Below, in pieces: positions 23,602 through 35,583 of a stretch of DNA of 64,000 nucleotides. Source of the stretch: Apodemus sylvaticus (lineage: Eukaryota > Chordata > Mammalia > Rodentia > Muridae); assembly GCF_947179515.1 (NCBI RefSeq), contig NC_067473.1, positions 123,553,909-123,617,908 of the forward strand, in the 5' to 3' direction. A program made the position numbers and the translations under genes. Numbering within the stretch: position 1 is the first letter of the stretch; each line of letters starts with the position of its first letter. The notes beneath the pieces were generated by a model, which saw only the letters and a list, made by a program, of their open reading frames with translations, was not told the DNA's origin and did no database searches.

Positions 23602-23870
23602 TTTTAAAAGTAATTTTTATTGTTTAAAACAATTTTTAAATTTAAATATATTTTGATTATATTCTTCCTTTCCCCCAAATCCTTCCAGATTCCTATAACT
23701 TGAAGGTTTTTCTATCCCAGTACAACAGCAAAGCCAAGAAAACAAAATAAAACCACAACCATGCCCAAATAAACTCCATACTGTAACCAAATAAAAGCAC
23801 ACACAAAATTGTGTTCATTATAGGTTGGTCAACTTCTCCTGAACACAGGGCCTATGTAAAGATACACTGC
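23602..23870 (-). mobile_element. Old LINE-1 3' UTR end, antisense
   Basis: The T-rich left edge, 'tgattatattcttcctttcc', 'cccaaataaactccatact' and 'ggtcaacttctcctgaacac' follow a reversed rodent LINE-1 (Lx-type) 3' UTR. It may extend to about 24,160. Confidence 0.6.
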
Positions 23871-24239
23871 TTGCTCTTTTAGGCTGTTCTGCTGTTCTCC
23901 TTTCTCTCTGTCCAGAGTCAAGGAGCCAGACCAACTCGGGACAGGTGATTTTGAAGACTATGTTGAGAAAAACATGCTTGCATCTGAAGTAGGAAGGCCA
24001 AATCCCATCCTCAGAGTGAGCTTCTTTCTCAGGGAGCTCAAACAGCACAGGACAGGTTGTCAATTTAAGTAGACACAAAAGATAAGTGGTTCTCTGTAAC
24101 ACTGAGGAAGGTTGCAAATTATCTATATATGATATTAAATTTTCAGAGGTCAAAGTTCAAGACACCAATGCTGCTGCCGGGATGAATACTCTCATCAGGC
24201 ACAACTTGAGGCATTAGGAGTCTATTTACTTCCACATCA

Positions 24240-25400
24240 CTGAGGGAAGCCCAGGCAGGAGCTCAAGGCAGGAACCTGCAGGAAAGAAGTGAGGTAGAAG
24301 CCATGGAGGAATGCTGCTAACTGGCTTGCTCTCCATTCCTCACTCAGCCTGGTTTTTGTTGTTGCTGTTTTTTTTGTTTTTGTTTTTATACAAGCCAAGA
24401 CTACCTGCCCAGTGGTGGCACCATGCACAGTGGTCTGATTCTCCCTTATTGATTCATTGATCAAAGAAAAAAAAATGCACCACAGACTTGCCCATATGTC
24501 AATCTGAAGGAGACATTTTCTCAAATTGAGGGTCTCCCTTTTCAGATGACTCTAGTTTGTGTCAAGTTGACAAAAAATAAACCACCAACTAACCAGTGCA
24601 AATGACCTTGATCCCTTGTCAACTTGACACAGAAACACATCGTAAACTATAAGTCTTCCTTTCTGGTTATCCATATCTCATATTAATATCACAACATAAA
24701 ATACAATTCAACTTTTAAAAGTCTAAGTCTTTTAAGATTTTTGATAACTTATAAATCAAAATTATTTTAACTATAGGTTCCTGGAAATTTTTTTTTTTAA
24801 AAATCACATAGTTCCTATTTCAAAGAAAAGACCCTAGACACAGTTATAGTCAGATCAAAGCCCAAGAATATAAATAGCTCAGCACTCAACATCTGGAGAC
24901 TCTCTCTCAAACTTCTGGGCTTCACGTGGGGCGTCCCGTTTCTCTGGCCCTGCCATCAGCTGCATACACAGCTTGTCTCATAGCTGCAGGTCAGCTCAAC
25001 CGCACACTGGCCACTCTCTTTGGTGGTCCTTCCCCAGTACTGGTGACTCCAATCTGCTAGGGTCTCCAATGCAACTAAGGCTTCATTTTCATCAACAGCT
25101 TCTCACGGTGCCAGGCTGCAGCTGCTCTCTATCACACCACCTTTCATGCCTTCAAAACCAGTCCCATGAGGGAAGACTTTGACACATTACCAAGCTCAAG
25201 TACCAGCTTGAGCTGCAATCTTACTCCCTTCTGGAGCATGGTGTTATATGCTGATCCTAAGGAAATACTTCCCACAAGATTTTGCCTCAAGGACTTTTGG
25301 ACTCTTAGTAATCACTGATGATTTTTGAGCTCCAGGTAACCAGTATCAATTGTCCAAGTAAGACAAAGGTTTCCTCTCAGTGGTGCTGGCCTCTTGTTAA
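24240..25400 (-). repeat. Long rodent interspersed repeat (family B), antisense
   Basis: 'ggcaggagctcaaggcagga', 'catttctcaaattgaggg'-like text and 'gtgtcaagttgac' match a widespread rodent repeat also seen at 58,198-58,540. After a perfect inverted repeat at 24,558-24,631, the text continues with phrases such as 'tggtggtccttccccagtac' of the longer form. The LTR class is likely but not certain. Confidence 0.5.
24558..24631. repeat. Perfect 15-bp inverted repeat, 44-nt spacer
   Basis: tgtgtcaagttgaca at 24558-24572 is the exact reverse complement of tgtcaacttgacaca at 24617-24631. It marks two repeat ends facing each other. Confidence 0.95.
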
Positions 25401-28081
25401 TCACACTTAGGAAATGGGCTGAAACTGGGTAATAGACATAACCCATTTTTACCATGAAAATCTAGAGACCCAATTTTAAAACTAAAGGAATTGTCTGAAG
25501 ATCAGTCTTCATTTTGGAGAAGGTATTAAACCAGGAGTCCCTCTGGCATTCCTGGCAGAACCAAGGGAAGTTCTGGAACTGCCACTTTGGGGGCTCCTGC
25601 TCTCAGAGGCCTGCCTAGTTTCTGTCTCCTGTTCTTATCATCCTCAACTACTACAGAAACTTCCATTTAGGGATAGGAGTGTTGAACTGTCAATGTTGAG
25701 ATGAGGGGAGTTGTCAGGTGCAGCAGCTATGGTACCCCTCTCTCCAATGTTATTTATCTAGGGACGCCCAAAAGTATATCAAGAGTTTAATTTGTATAAC
25801 AGCCAGTTAGGAAAGTCCCTGTCTGGAGCATGAAAACAGATTTGAGAGTAAAAGCAACACTTTCTAGCATTACAAGCCCTAGGCAACATACATGGAGCAG
25901 GTAGAACAAGGGAGAAATTTTAAAAGGCTGAGTTAAAGTCCATGAGATCTCTTCGTAGGCCCATAAAAGCATCTATGTGTTGGTATCTTTTTCTGGTTTT
26001 GTTGTTTATTTTTGTTTAAGGCTTGACTCACAGTTTACTTTCAGAGACTTTGATAGTTTTTAAAAGAGCTAGAATCACAGTCCAAGGTTCTTCTTGGATA
26101 GCTTCTAGAGAGAGAAAGAGAAGAAATTTAATTATTGTATGATTTTCAAGTTAGAACAATATTGGGCTTCTGCCTTTGTACTGTAGGTACAACAGTAGTG
26201 GTAAAATTGAATCAAGATCAATTTCTTATAACTTGGCAGTATTTTTCTTAGTAAGAAAATAAAGAAATTTATTAAGATAAATAGTTGTCTTAATAAAATT
26301 TCATATGAATTTCAGTCTAAGTCTGGAGAGTGTGGTACGCTGGAGTGCTTTCTAGAAAGCATACCGATATTAATTAGCCTCCAGTGGGTATACTTTCCTG
26401 TTGAGTGCTTAAGGCCACCCATGTAGCCAAATTCACAATCTTTCCTTTTTATTGTCAGGAGCAGTTGAAATTCTGCTTCTTTGGAGTTGTGGGGGCAGGA
26501 GAGGTCTTCCCGGTGGACCTTCATGGTGATTTCACATTTACTGATCCACAGCTGGACAAAGAAGAGGTTGTAGTTGCTTTGTCTTTCTGCCTGTCTGAAA
26601 CCAGACATTTTCTTAATGATCCTGAGTGCTAAAAAGACAATCCTTTTCCTTATCGCTTAGCTCTAACTCTGACTTTTATTGTTTGTAAATGTAAGAGTCG
26701 AACTAAATTATATGTAAGAAAAAAAAGTTAACGCACCTTTTCACACAGTTTAATTGAGAGAGGCTTGACATGGTCAAGTTTTCTCAGTATAAATTTATAG
26801 ATGATTATTAGAGAATCCCTGGGCTCTGGGCACAGTTTCAACTCTACAACTCCAATCTGCCAGCCTCTTCAGCAACACCCCCCTACTTCTCCATATATGG
26901 CATATGGATTACAATCCTAAAACAGAAAAAGGATCTGAGAACTTTGCACATGCTGAGGACGATGTACCGTGGTTACCTTTCCTATATCCCTGTTCCCTGA
27001 TGGGAAGCTGTCCAGGTTTCACATTCCCATATCACAGATGAAGAAACCAGAGTGCATGCTAAGTGACTTGCCTGAGATTACAAGGCCAGACAATAAGCAA
27101 ATTGAGCCTGCTATGAGAGAGCCTCTTATAGACCTCATGGGCTCTACCCCTTCTGCTAGGAATATTAAACACCCATCACTTTCCCCACATCTTCAATTTG
27201 ATGAAATGATGTATGGAGAAGACTCTTCTAATTGTAAGGGATTTTTAAAAATAGGGCCTACACCTTGTAGGTAGCACCTTGCCTCTATTTTCCTTGAGTG
27301 TGTGTCATCTCAATCCTGGACGCCTGGCACTTGGCTGCACTATACAGCTCGGCACACATAGCTCTTAGGCAATGTGCAGCTGTGAGTCTGAAAGAGTATA
27401 ATCCCCAGAAGCACACACACAGAACAAAAGTGCCCATAAACTAATCTGAATGGACACCAGCACAGCCTTGACTCTGACAAAACCCTTCCAGGCTGCCCAT
27501 CTGGACTCACTTAACTTTATTTGTATTTTCAATGTATCGCTGGTCAGATCATAGGTTAACTTACACCCAAAGTCTCCCCACTGACCTCATTTATCTTTAG
27601 AGACAAATATGTATGTAACTCTTGCATATTTACCATCTATGTGTTTATTTGCTTCATCTGGACATCCTTTGTGGTGGCCCATGTTAGAATGCTCTATTCC
27701 ACCAGTCTAGCTTAGCTTCTATGGCTCTTTGAAGACGGTTTCAAATATCATCATCATGAGATGACACTGAAGCCAGAGGCCCCATGAAGCAAGTCTCCAT
27801 CCATTTTTCCACATCTTTATCCAACTCAGTGAAGCAGAATTCACTGGTTCTGGTAACCAGAGAGAGGACTTCACTCAGAGCCACTTATTTATTTTGCCAG
27901 CTAGATTCTAAGCATCTACTATGTCTAGATGTGGTCTTATACTTGGGGAATAGAGTAAGGAATCCAAGGGTCGTGGGTGTAGCCCTCCCTTCAGCTTAGT
28001 CTTAGGGCAAGGAGAATAAAGCACAAGAAGGGTTCTCAGAAGGTGAAATTTAACTCCAAACCTGGAAGGTAAATATGAGAA
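25401..28081. other. Unique non-coding stretch with one MIR
   Basis: At 27,010-27,115, 'catatcacagatgaagaaac' then 'agtgacttgcctgagatta' is a good plus-strand MIR core. No supported gene elsewhere. Confidence 0.55.
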
Positions 28082-28515
28082 ACTCTTAGTTAGGGTTTTA
28101 TTTCTGTGAAGAGACACCATGACCACAGAAACTCTTATAAAGGAAAACATCTAATTGGTGCTAGCATACAGTTTCAGAGGTTTAGTCCCTTCTTGTCATG
28201 ATGCAAAACATGTCAGAGTGCAGACAAACATGGTGCTGGAGACAGAGCTGAGAGTTCTACATTTTAATCTGAAGACAGCAGAAGAAGACTTTCCCACTAG
28301 CTGTGGCTTGAGCACATAGGAGACCTCAAAGCCTGCCTCCATAGAGAAATACTTCCTCCAACAAGGACCCACCCACTCCAATAAGGACACACCCACTCCA
28401 ACAAGGCCACACCCACTCCAACAAGGCCATACCTCCTAGTAGCACCACTTCCTATGGGCAAAGTATACAAACACATGAGTTTATGGCAGCTATTCCTATT
28501 CAAACTACCACACAT
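28082..28515 (-). mobile_element. ORR1-type ERVL-MaLR LTR, antisense
   Basis: Read on plus: 'agttagggttttatttctgt', 'gaagagacaccatgaccac', 'ggtgctggagacagagctga', 'gagttctacattttaatctg', 'catgagtttatgg' and 'tcaaactaccacac', which is a near full-length ORR1 LTR in reverse. No internal MaLR sequence is adjacent, so it is a solo LTR. Confidence 0.85.
28356..28434. repeat. Four tandem 20-bp units inside the ORR1 LTR
   Basis: Units begin with ctccaacaaggccacaccca or a close variant at 28356, 28376, 28396 and 28416; the last is one base short. It is a local amplification of an ORR1-internal motif. Confidence 0.95.
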
Positions 28516-29190
28516 GCGCACATAAAAAAGGTAGGGAAAGACAATCCAGAAGGAGGAAACCATATGTAAAAAGAGACCAAAAAGATGTGACAAGATTAAA
28601 TACAGAGAAAGATAAGGAGCAAATAGAATCTTATCTGCTAATGGGAGCACAAATGGATAATTGTCTTTGGAAAAGAATGTATCTTTATCTAGCAAAGCTG
28701 CAGGCTCATATTCCATGACATCACAGACTTACTGCAGGCTACACATGATGCTCCTGTGTATGTGTCCCCAAAGAACACATAAAGAAACAAACTATCAGAG
28801 AAACAAATTTTCGACAAATGCATTCATCAAAGCAAAAATCATGAAAACATAATTGAAGATAGTAGTACCTTGATGGCAGATGATAATATAAACAGACAAT
28901 ATAATGAGATGGCTCATTTCCCTAACGCTGAGGGGGAGACTCACATGGATCTGCTGTCTATTGTCTGTGTGCTATACATATTTTATCAATAGTTTGCATC
29001 TGTTCAATATTTCATGGAACTACTTCTTTGTATTTGACTATCATGTGGAGAAAGGATTAAGGGGAGAAGGGGAGAAGGCAGATTCGAGAACAAAGGTTCC
29101 CAGGCAATAATCTATGCTTGTAGGGGCTGGAAAGGAAGCACCTCCAGGCTTGAGAACCTATGACTTGTTTTCTGTTTGGGATGGTTTTTG
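28516..29190. other. Unique non-coding stretch
   Basis: No gene or repeat recognised. Confidence 0.5.
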
Positions 29191-29191
29191 C

Positions 29192-29375
29192 TTTGTTTTG
29201 TTTTGTTTTGTTTGTTGTTTGCTGTTTGGGAATGTTGTGTTTGTTTATGTGTTTGAGATAGGTCCCACTATATAGCCCTGGCTGGCCTGCAAGTCACAAC
29301 GCAGACCAGGTTGGACTCAAACCTTTCTCTACTGACTGGCAGAATTAAAGGTATGCGATACCCAGACCTGGTCTT
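29192..29375 (-). repeat. B1 SINE, antisense, with (TTTTG)n tail
   Basis: A TTTTG-rich stretch (29,192-29,216), corresponding to the A-rich tail, precedes reversed B1 text: 'tatagccctggctggcctg', 'agaccaggttggactcaaac' and 'aattaaaggtatgcgatacc'. Diverged. Confidence 0.75.
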
Positions 29376-30419
29376 AAACTTGTGACTTTCAAACTAGGTT
29401 CAAACTTTATTGTGAAGTAGCAGCTCTGGAAGGGTTAATGGAAAAGATGAAGGACAGAGGTCTTATTTCTAATCCATCTAACCCTCTGACTTCCACAAAT
29501 GTGTAAATCCAAATCCAGTGATGGAAGGGATAAAAGGGGGAGAGGCAGAATAGACCAGTACCCAAATCCTAGTTGCTTGACTCCTCCCACCAAATGTTAT
29601 GACCAAACAACTCATTCTCTGATCCACCTAAATTCTATAAGCATGCGTATTATCTACAGACAACTGTCCACACATTGGTCCATGTCTTAATTCAAACTGT
29701 AAGTTGCGTTCTCACAGATACTATTAGGATAATATTCAACAGAAGTTATTTGTAGTTAGTTTTTTTAATGGAATTTTAAAGTTTACTGAAGTAAGGTTCT
29801 TTTCAGACATCTAGAATTAGATAGCATTCTTCCTCATACAACTTGACAGTTTTATCCATGTTTGAAATAACAGGTTTTTTCCCCTTTTAGTAATAGCCAT
29901 TAAGTGAAAATGTATATGCTCCTTAAACCAATCACTTACTTGTAGGAATTGGTCCTACTGACATTTTTCACTCATTGCAGCAGTGGTAATCAAAATGAAT
30001 GTAGTATCATTTGAAATTTGTAGATGCTTAAAACCTCCACAATGACCATTGCCAGAGAACTGGCAAAAATGTAATATTGCTGTAATGATATATAATACAG
30101 TCTGGAAATTTTAATTAAATATTATTTATGTTTATAGATGTGAAAACAGTTACCTACTGTTAAATAGTTTAAGGTTTCACATTTTTTGGATCAAAAAACA
30201 AAGCATATATACATACATAGACATAGAAACACACGTCACATTGACCTTAGTACAGCTATATATGTATAACTTATGTACATTATGAAAAATATGTAATTAC
30301 ATTCAAACTTATCTGCAATTTTTTGTCATATTCTATGGCATATAAGGCTAGGGTAAGCACACAAAAATGTCTTTAATCAATTCTATGTCTCTTATAAGCT
30401 AATAGTCTAGCTTAAATTT
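29376..30419. other. AT-rich unique non-coding stretch
   Basis: No gene or repeat recognised on either strand. Confidence 0.5.
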
Positions 30420-30612
30420 TTCATTTTCTTATTTTATGTGTATGGGTGTTTTGACTGCATGTATGTCTGTGCACTGTGTATGTGCCTGGTGCTGCTGGTG
30501 GTCAGAAGAAAACCTCCTGGAACTTGAGTTGCAAACAGTTTGAGCAGCCATGTGGGTGATAGGAATTGAACCCTCTTAGAGAGGGTTTTTACCCGGAGTC
30601 ATCTCTCCAGTC
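30420..30612 (-). repeat. B3/B2-type SINE, antisense
   Basis: 'attttatgtgtatgggtgtt' then 'gccatgtgggtgataggaat' and 'gagtcatctctccagtcc' is the reversed order of a B2-family SINE, ending at its tRNA-like head. Confidence 0.85.
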
Positions 30613-31296
30613 CTGTTTTCTCAAGCTTTTACTACAAATTTGACACCCTTCTTGAAGAAAGCTGGCTTATAATAACCACCAGGAAGAGAAACCTTAAAGA
30701 TTTTCAAACAAAAAAATTATCTTGGGTCACAAGCAATAAGGCTGACTTCCCAGCAAGGAGATTTTCTGGGTGATGATTATTGAATTAAGAGGTTAAAAGG
30801 CGCATGCCCTGTCGCACGCACACAAGGCGACGGAGTTTTGCCCCTCACATATGCTCATACGGTAGCTCTCAGGCATTCTTCTCTGCATACGTGTAACACG
30901 AAGTTGATCCTTCTGCTTAGCTGGCTAGTAACTCAATAGGGGCTATCAGAGGAATCCATAGTGTTCCTTCATTCTATACCCTTTAATCCTAAAATAAGCA
31001 GTCCTAAATACATTCTAAGACGCCATATGCACTTCCTCAGATGATGGAAGTCCGTGATACAAGATGACATTCCGAAGGTGGTTCAGGTTATTCTTGATAG
31101 ATAAGGACCCATATTCATGGAAAAACTGAATATGAAAGAAAATAAGTCATCTTCTAATACTCACTATATCCAAATTTATTAAATTTCTTCTAGCAACTTA
31201 TGAAAGCCAAGGTTTCTGATGATATAATTCCGACACAAGAATTATCTGCAAGAGCACATTTGTCCTCAGCCAAGGTTAGGTTTCCAAATTATGTAT
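30613..31296. other. Unique non-coding stretch
   Basis: No feature recognised. Confidence 0.5.
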
Positions 31297-31314
31297 TTGT
31301 GTGTGTGCCTGTGA

Positions 31315-31412
31315 GTGTGTGTGTGTGCATGTGCGCACGCGTGCATGTGTGTGTGTATGTGTGTGTACACGTGTGCGCGCGTGCGCACACACACACACAT
31401 GCACACATGTGC
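31315..31412. repeat. 98-bp perfect alternating purine-pyrimidine tract (GT/GC/AC)
   Basis: Mixed TG, CG, CA and TA steps with no break in purine-pyrimidine alternation. The looser GT-rich lead starts at about 31,297. The composition favours Z-DNA. Confidence 0.95.
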
Positions 31413-31647
31413 CTGTTATAATAATAACCAAAAGAAAATGTGCTATCAATTTGAGGGGTGGCGTGGGAGGCTAAAGCGATTGTCTCTGGGGGGGGGGCTA
31501 AAGGAGGGTAAAAAAAGGAGTGTAATTCTATCTCAGTTAAAATATATTTTTGAATGTATAAAAAAATAAAATAAGAAAAAAATGGTTGATTTTAAATTTC
31601 CAAATACTACAGACACATAGCAGATACAGCTAGAAAAGACAGTTCCG

Positions 31648-31878
31648 GGCTGCAGAGACAGATCAGTGGATAAGAGTTTTCAACTGTTTTTCCTGTAGAT
31701 CTGGGTTCAACTCCCAACTAGCACATGGCAGCTCACAACTCTCAGTAACACCAGTTTCTGGAAGATCTGACACCTTCTTCTGACCTCTGTGGGCACTGCA
31801 TACATGTAGTACAGAAACATGCATGCAGGCAAAACATACGCAGAAAGTAAAAGTAAATAAAAATGTTCTTAAAAAGAA
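31648..31878 (+). repeat. B3/B2-type SINE
   Basis: 'ggctgcagagacagatcagt', 'gatctgggttcaactccc', 'acatggcagctcacaactc', 'cttctgacctctgtgggcac' and an A-rich 'aagtaaataaaaatg' tail give the full B3 order. Confidence 0.87.
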
Positions 31879-32558
31879 AAGTCAGTTATGGCCACTCTGT
31901 TGAAGCAATGGAATTTAATTCTTAACCCTCAGGCAGTATCTGCTATGAGGGAGTCTTTGTCTAACATAATCAGCATCTGCAGTTAGTTTGTTAATTTTTA
32001 AGAATCCAGCTGGAATGAAATTTAGCTATAAACAAGTAAAACCAAAAATCATAGTGACTTCAACAAAATGGAAATTCATTTCTCCCCCAAGTAAATATAG
32101 GCTAGAGATATGCAGTCTAAGGTTAATATGGCGTCTTTCTGGCCCTCCAAAACAGGCTGCACACTTTTCTGCTCTCCAGCACTGGGCTTCCACTTAAGCT
32201 TCAACTATCTCACCCAAGTTTTGGTGGGCAGGAGGAACCAAGGAGAGAAGAGGGTCGCTTGCTTTCCCTGGAGCCCAAGGAAGCCTTAACTGTAGCGTTC
32301 ACGTCTACCTCTCCGGCTAGAACCTAACTAAAGCAAGTCCTAGGAGAAATAAATGAGGGCTAGGAAATGCTCTCAGGTCGCTCGGCAGGCAGCAACTGGA
32401 GGTCAGGTTTCTTTCTTGGCTTGATTTTTTTGTTTGTTTTTCTCTTGAAAAACAAACAAGGATATAAATGAAGGATATAATCCTAGAATAGAATTATGAA
32501 AGCAGGGATAACTAGCAATGATTGTCACATTAAGGAACAACAATAACACACACATACA

Positions 32559-32589
<31 letters not shown>

Positions 32590-34150
32590 CACATGTCTTC
32601 AACCTTTACCTTTTTGTTGAAATACATATCTATAGGCTCATTTTAATCAGGGATCTTACACATGGCTTTTACAGATTAGAAATATAGATAGCTTCTTGGA
32701 TAAAACATACCTAAAATGCAAATTCTTTAAAATTTCTGTTCAGGGTTTGTTTTGTTCTTTTTAAAGGGTAGTGTCTGAATTTAAAGTCTTCCTTGCTAAT
32801 CTTTTATGTTTCCAAAATGTTAATTTCACTCTTTTTTAACATTCTTTTTTAGTTATTCCCAAGTTCTCAGTTTCACAGGAAGAGCCAGTTTCGTTCTCCT
32901 CATGCCCCCTGGGTTTCCAGGGGTGCCTGGGGGCACGGCAGCAGGCAGCTGGAGGACACTTGGCTTTGGAACGAGACATGACACAGTCCTACAATATTCA
33001 GTGGGGGCTTTCAAAGAGATCGCTGGAAAGAGACTTCTGAACGTGGTGCTTGTATGGTATGTTCATAACTATAGGACCCTTTCTAATTCTAAAATCTCTT
33101 TCCAGTTATAGATTTGGAAGACCATGGCCCAGAGAAATTAGGTTTGCAAATCTCAGAAGTATAGTATGCATCCTTGCATAAGCATTTGCTTCTTTCAACT
33201 CTTTCCCACACTTCATCCTGAATAGAGACTGCCATCATCATTTAGAAAGTACTTTCCATTGTGGCGGTACTTTCTCACCCACTCCTTGATGCTTAATGTT
33301 CCTGGCCCCAGCCTACTAAATGCCAGGCGCCCCATTCCCAAACAGCATAGGGGCACAAGCTATGAAAACATTCAAGAGAAGAGGGGGGTTAGGGGCTGAA
33401 ATTTTCTTCTAGATCAGTGGGAAAACTGTTCTCCAGAAAGAACAAGCAGGCAGGCCTGTGGGTAGGAGAGGGCCAAGCTACACAAACAAACCCAGGCAGT
33501 GCAGATATGTGCAAACATCTGAGGCAGAAGGTACCTAGTGCCTTGGCAGTGCGGCTCCAAGGCAGGGAAGTAAAGAAGGAAGATACAATGTCTACATTAG
33601 ATATACCTTTTACTTACAAGTTTGTAAGAGTTGATTCCCAATAAAGGTGTGGCTTTTAAAGCTTTAGATTCATCTCTTTTTACGCTGAGCCAGAGGGAAA
33701 GCTGGGTGTTTTCCCTAGTAATGTTGATCAAATCAATTGGATCATTTCTCCACTGTCTGGAAAAGCCACTGACTTCTCCAATGGCTTGGGTCTAGTTTTC
33801 AAGATGCTATGCTCTGTCACAGGGCTCTCTCTGCTCCTGTCCAGGTCCATACTATTTAGATTTCTAAGACTGTCCATTTTACTACCCATTTATGTTTGGT
33901 CATTGTCATAGAGATACCATACTTTGGTTTGCTCAAGTCTGCATCTGACCCAAGATCCTAACCAAGACCATGCTATGCTCCATAAATTGTGGTTGTAGCA
34001 GAATTTTCCCTGCCTAATCCCTTTAAATAGTACTACAACAAGAAACTTGTGATTGGACAGGGAAAAGGGAGGCAGAGTGAAGAATTTCAGAGATGGGGAC
34101 GGGGGAGAAGGAGAGGAGAAGAAAGGAAGATGGAAGAAAAATAAGATGGT
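31879..34150. other. Unique non-coding stretch with (CA)n
   Basis: Holds (AC)n at about 32,547-32,585 (clean part 32,560-32,585). No exon or SINE seen. Confidence 0.5.
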
Positions 34151-34340
34151 CCAGATTCCACGCATTGGGCAGTGGTGGCACACGCCTTTAATCCCAGCAC
34201 TTGGGAGGCAGAGGCAGGTATATTTCTGAGTTTGAGGCCAGCCTGGCCTACAGAGTGAATTCCAGGGCAGCCAGGGCTATACAGAGAAACCCTGTCTCAA
34301 AAAACAAAAACAACAAACAAACAAACAAACCAGATCCCAC
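34151..34340 (+). mobile_element. B1 SINE (mouse type) with target-site duplication
   Basis: Body 34,162-34,329 carries 'cctttaatcccagcacttgg', 'atttctgagtttgaggcc' and 'gagaaaccctgtctc', then a CAAA-rich tail. The flanks ccagattccac (34151-34161) and ccagatcccac (34330-34340) differ at one base. Confidence 0.95.
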
Positions 34341-34394
34341 ATGACTTTAAATAGCCACAGGTAGCTATGATATCATATAGGGATGGAATGATTG

Positions 34395-35265
34395 GGATAA
34401 CTTGTCTAATCAAGGTAAGCAGTTGTAATATTATCAATTGGCTCTGAAATTATTGTGTGGGAATCTTATAAATTAAGAATTTATTAAATCTGACTGATTA
34501 ATTATAAGCTTCTAGAGTTTTGATTTTACTGGGTTACTGGGAATTGTGACAGCTAACTGCGAGGAGGGTGGTCATTGCATGGGACTGGTGTGGCAAGGAC
34601 CTGCCAAGGGAACTTGGTGAGTTGGGTGGAGAAATCTTGGGAGCTCCAGGCCAGAGAGTCTGCTGAGATGAGACCACCGTGCTGGAGGTGGCCCACCAGT
34701 GCCCAGCACAGCACTGGCCGTTATTAACATAGCTGTTCTTTTTTTAATATTTCCTTCAACAAGTGATAGGAAAGGAAATGGTGAAAAAAACCTCCTGCTC
34801 AAGAAAAACTTAAGGCCAAGTATGAAACAGTGTACAGAGCCATATTGGGGCAGTCATGCACTTGGTCAGAGTTTGACTTTGGTCAAGGTTAACTTCTCCC
34901 AGATAGCCAGGATCCTGCTCCACCTAGGACCCAGTGCTCGAAGTAAAGGTTAAGTTCATTGTTCCTCCAGATCTAGGAATTCCTGAATTAAGCAGGTGAC
35001 CCACCCAGCTGCCGGAGCAGTCAAGACGAGGACCTCCAAGAGAAGCTAGACAACTTCCACCGGAACTCAGCCCAGAGTCTGGGGGGAAGGGTTTGCCCAA
35101 ACTGTTAAAAGGTCTGGCGCCATTAAAGTTTCTGGCTTTGATCAGTGAATATTGTCTTAGCCATACTTCTTTTCGCCCCTCTTCCCTATTTATTCCTCAG
35201 CTTCTGTTCCAGAAACCCACTTCGTAATAGCTGCAGGCAGCTATGGAACCCTACAAAACAGGTCT
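34395..35265 (+). mobile_element. ERV-type solo LTR (family not assigned)
   Basis: Non-SINE sequence with LTR-like texture: a possible TG start near 34,546 ('tgtgacagctaactgcgagg'), 'ggcgccattaaagtttctgg' near 35,117, and a pyrimidine-rich stretch before the end near 35,250 ('ggaaccctaca'). ERVK-like by general look. No gag, pol or env is attached. Edges and TSD were not resolved. Confidence 0.5.
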
Positions 35266-35480
35266 GTCATCCCTGAACTCAGGAGGCCAGATAACCACAT
35301 AAAGAGACTCTGGGGAGAGGGGTGGTGATGAGAAGGGATGGAGGAAGGGAGGGGAAACTACTTCTAGTTTAATTACCTTGCCATCCCCGATACCTTTAAC
35401 AGGCAGTTGAAATCTATGAAAAAAACCAAAAACAAGCTATTGTGTAGCTGGAGAGAACTGATGTTTAAATTATTTAAGCA

Positions 35481-35513
<33 letters not shown>

Positions 35514-35530
35514 TGCGTGTGCGTGTGCGT

Positions 35531-35580
<50 letters not shown>
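35481..35580. repeat. 100-bp perfect alternating purine-pyrimidine tract (GT/GC)
   Basis: (GT)10, then a GC-rich core with five CG steps and one ACGT, then GCGTGT units and a long (GT)n. No break in alternation across 100 bp, so it is a strong Z-DNA candidate. Confidence 0.97.

Positions 35581-35583
<3 letters not shown>

Noticed and set aside
26312..26632. Overlapping open frames on both strands resembling a small exon
   Set aside because: Neither strand has convincing splice sites or a family I recognise. No poly(A) tail or TSD supports a processed pseudogene.
28356..28434. Possible CRISPR-like spaced repeat
   Set aside because: Units are directly tandem with no spacers, inside a rodent LTR. 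CRISPR arrays do not occur in animal nuclear genomes.
28297..28716. Minus-strand frame of 139 codons
   Set aside because: Mostly inside the ORR1 LTR and its tandem units.
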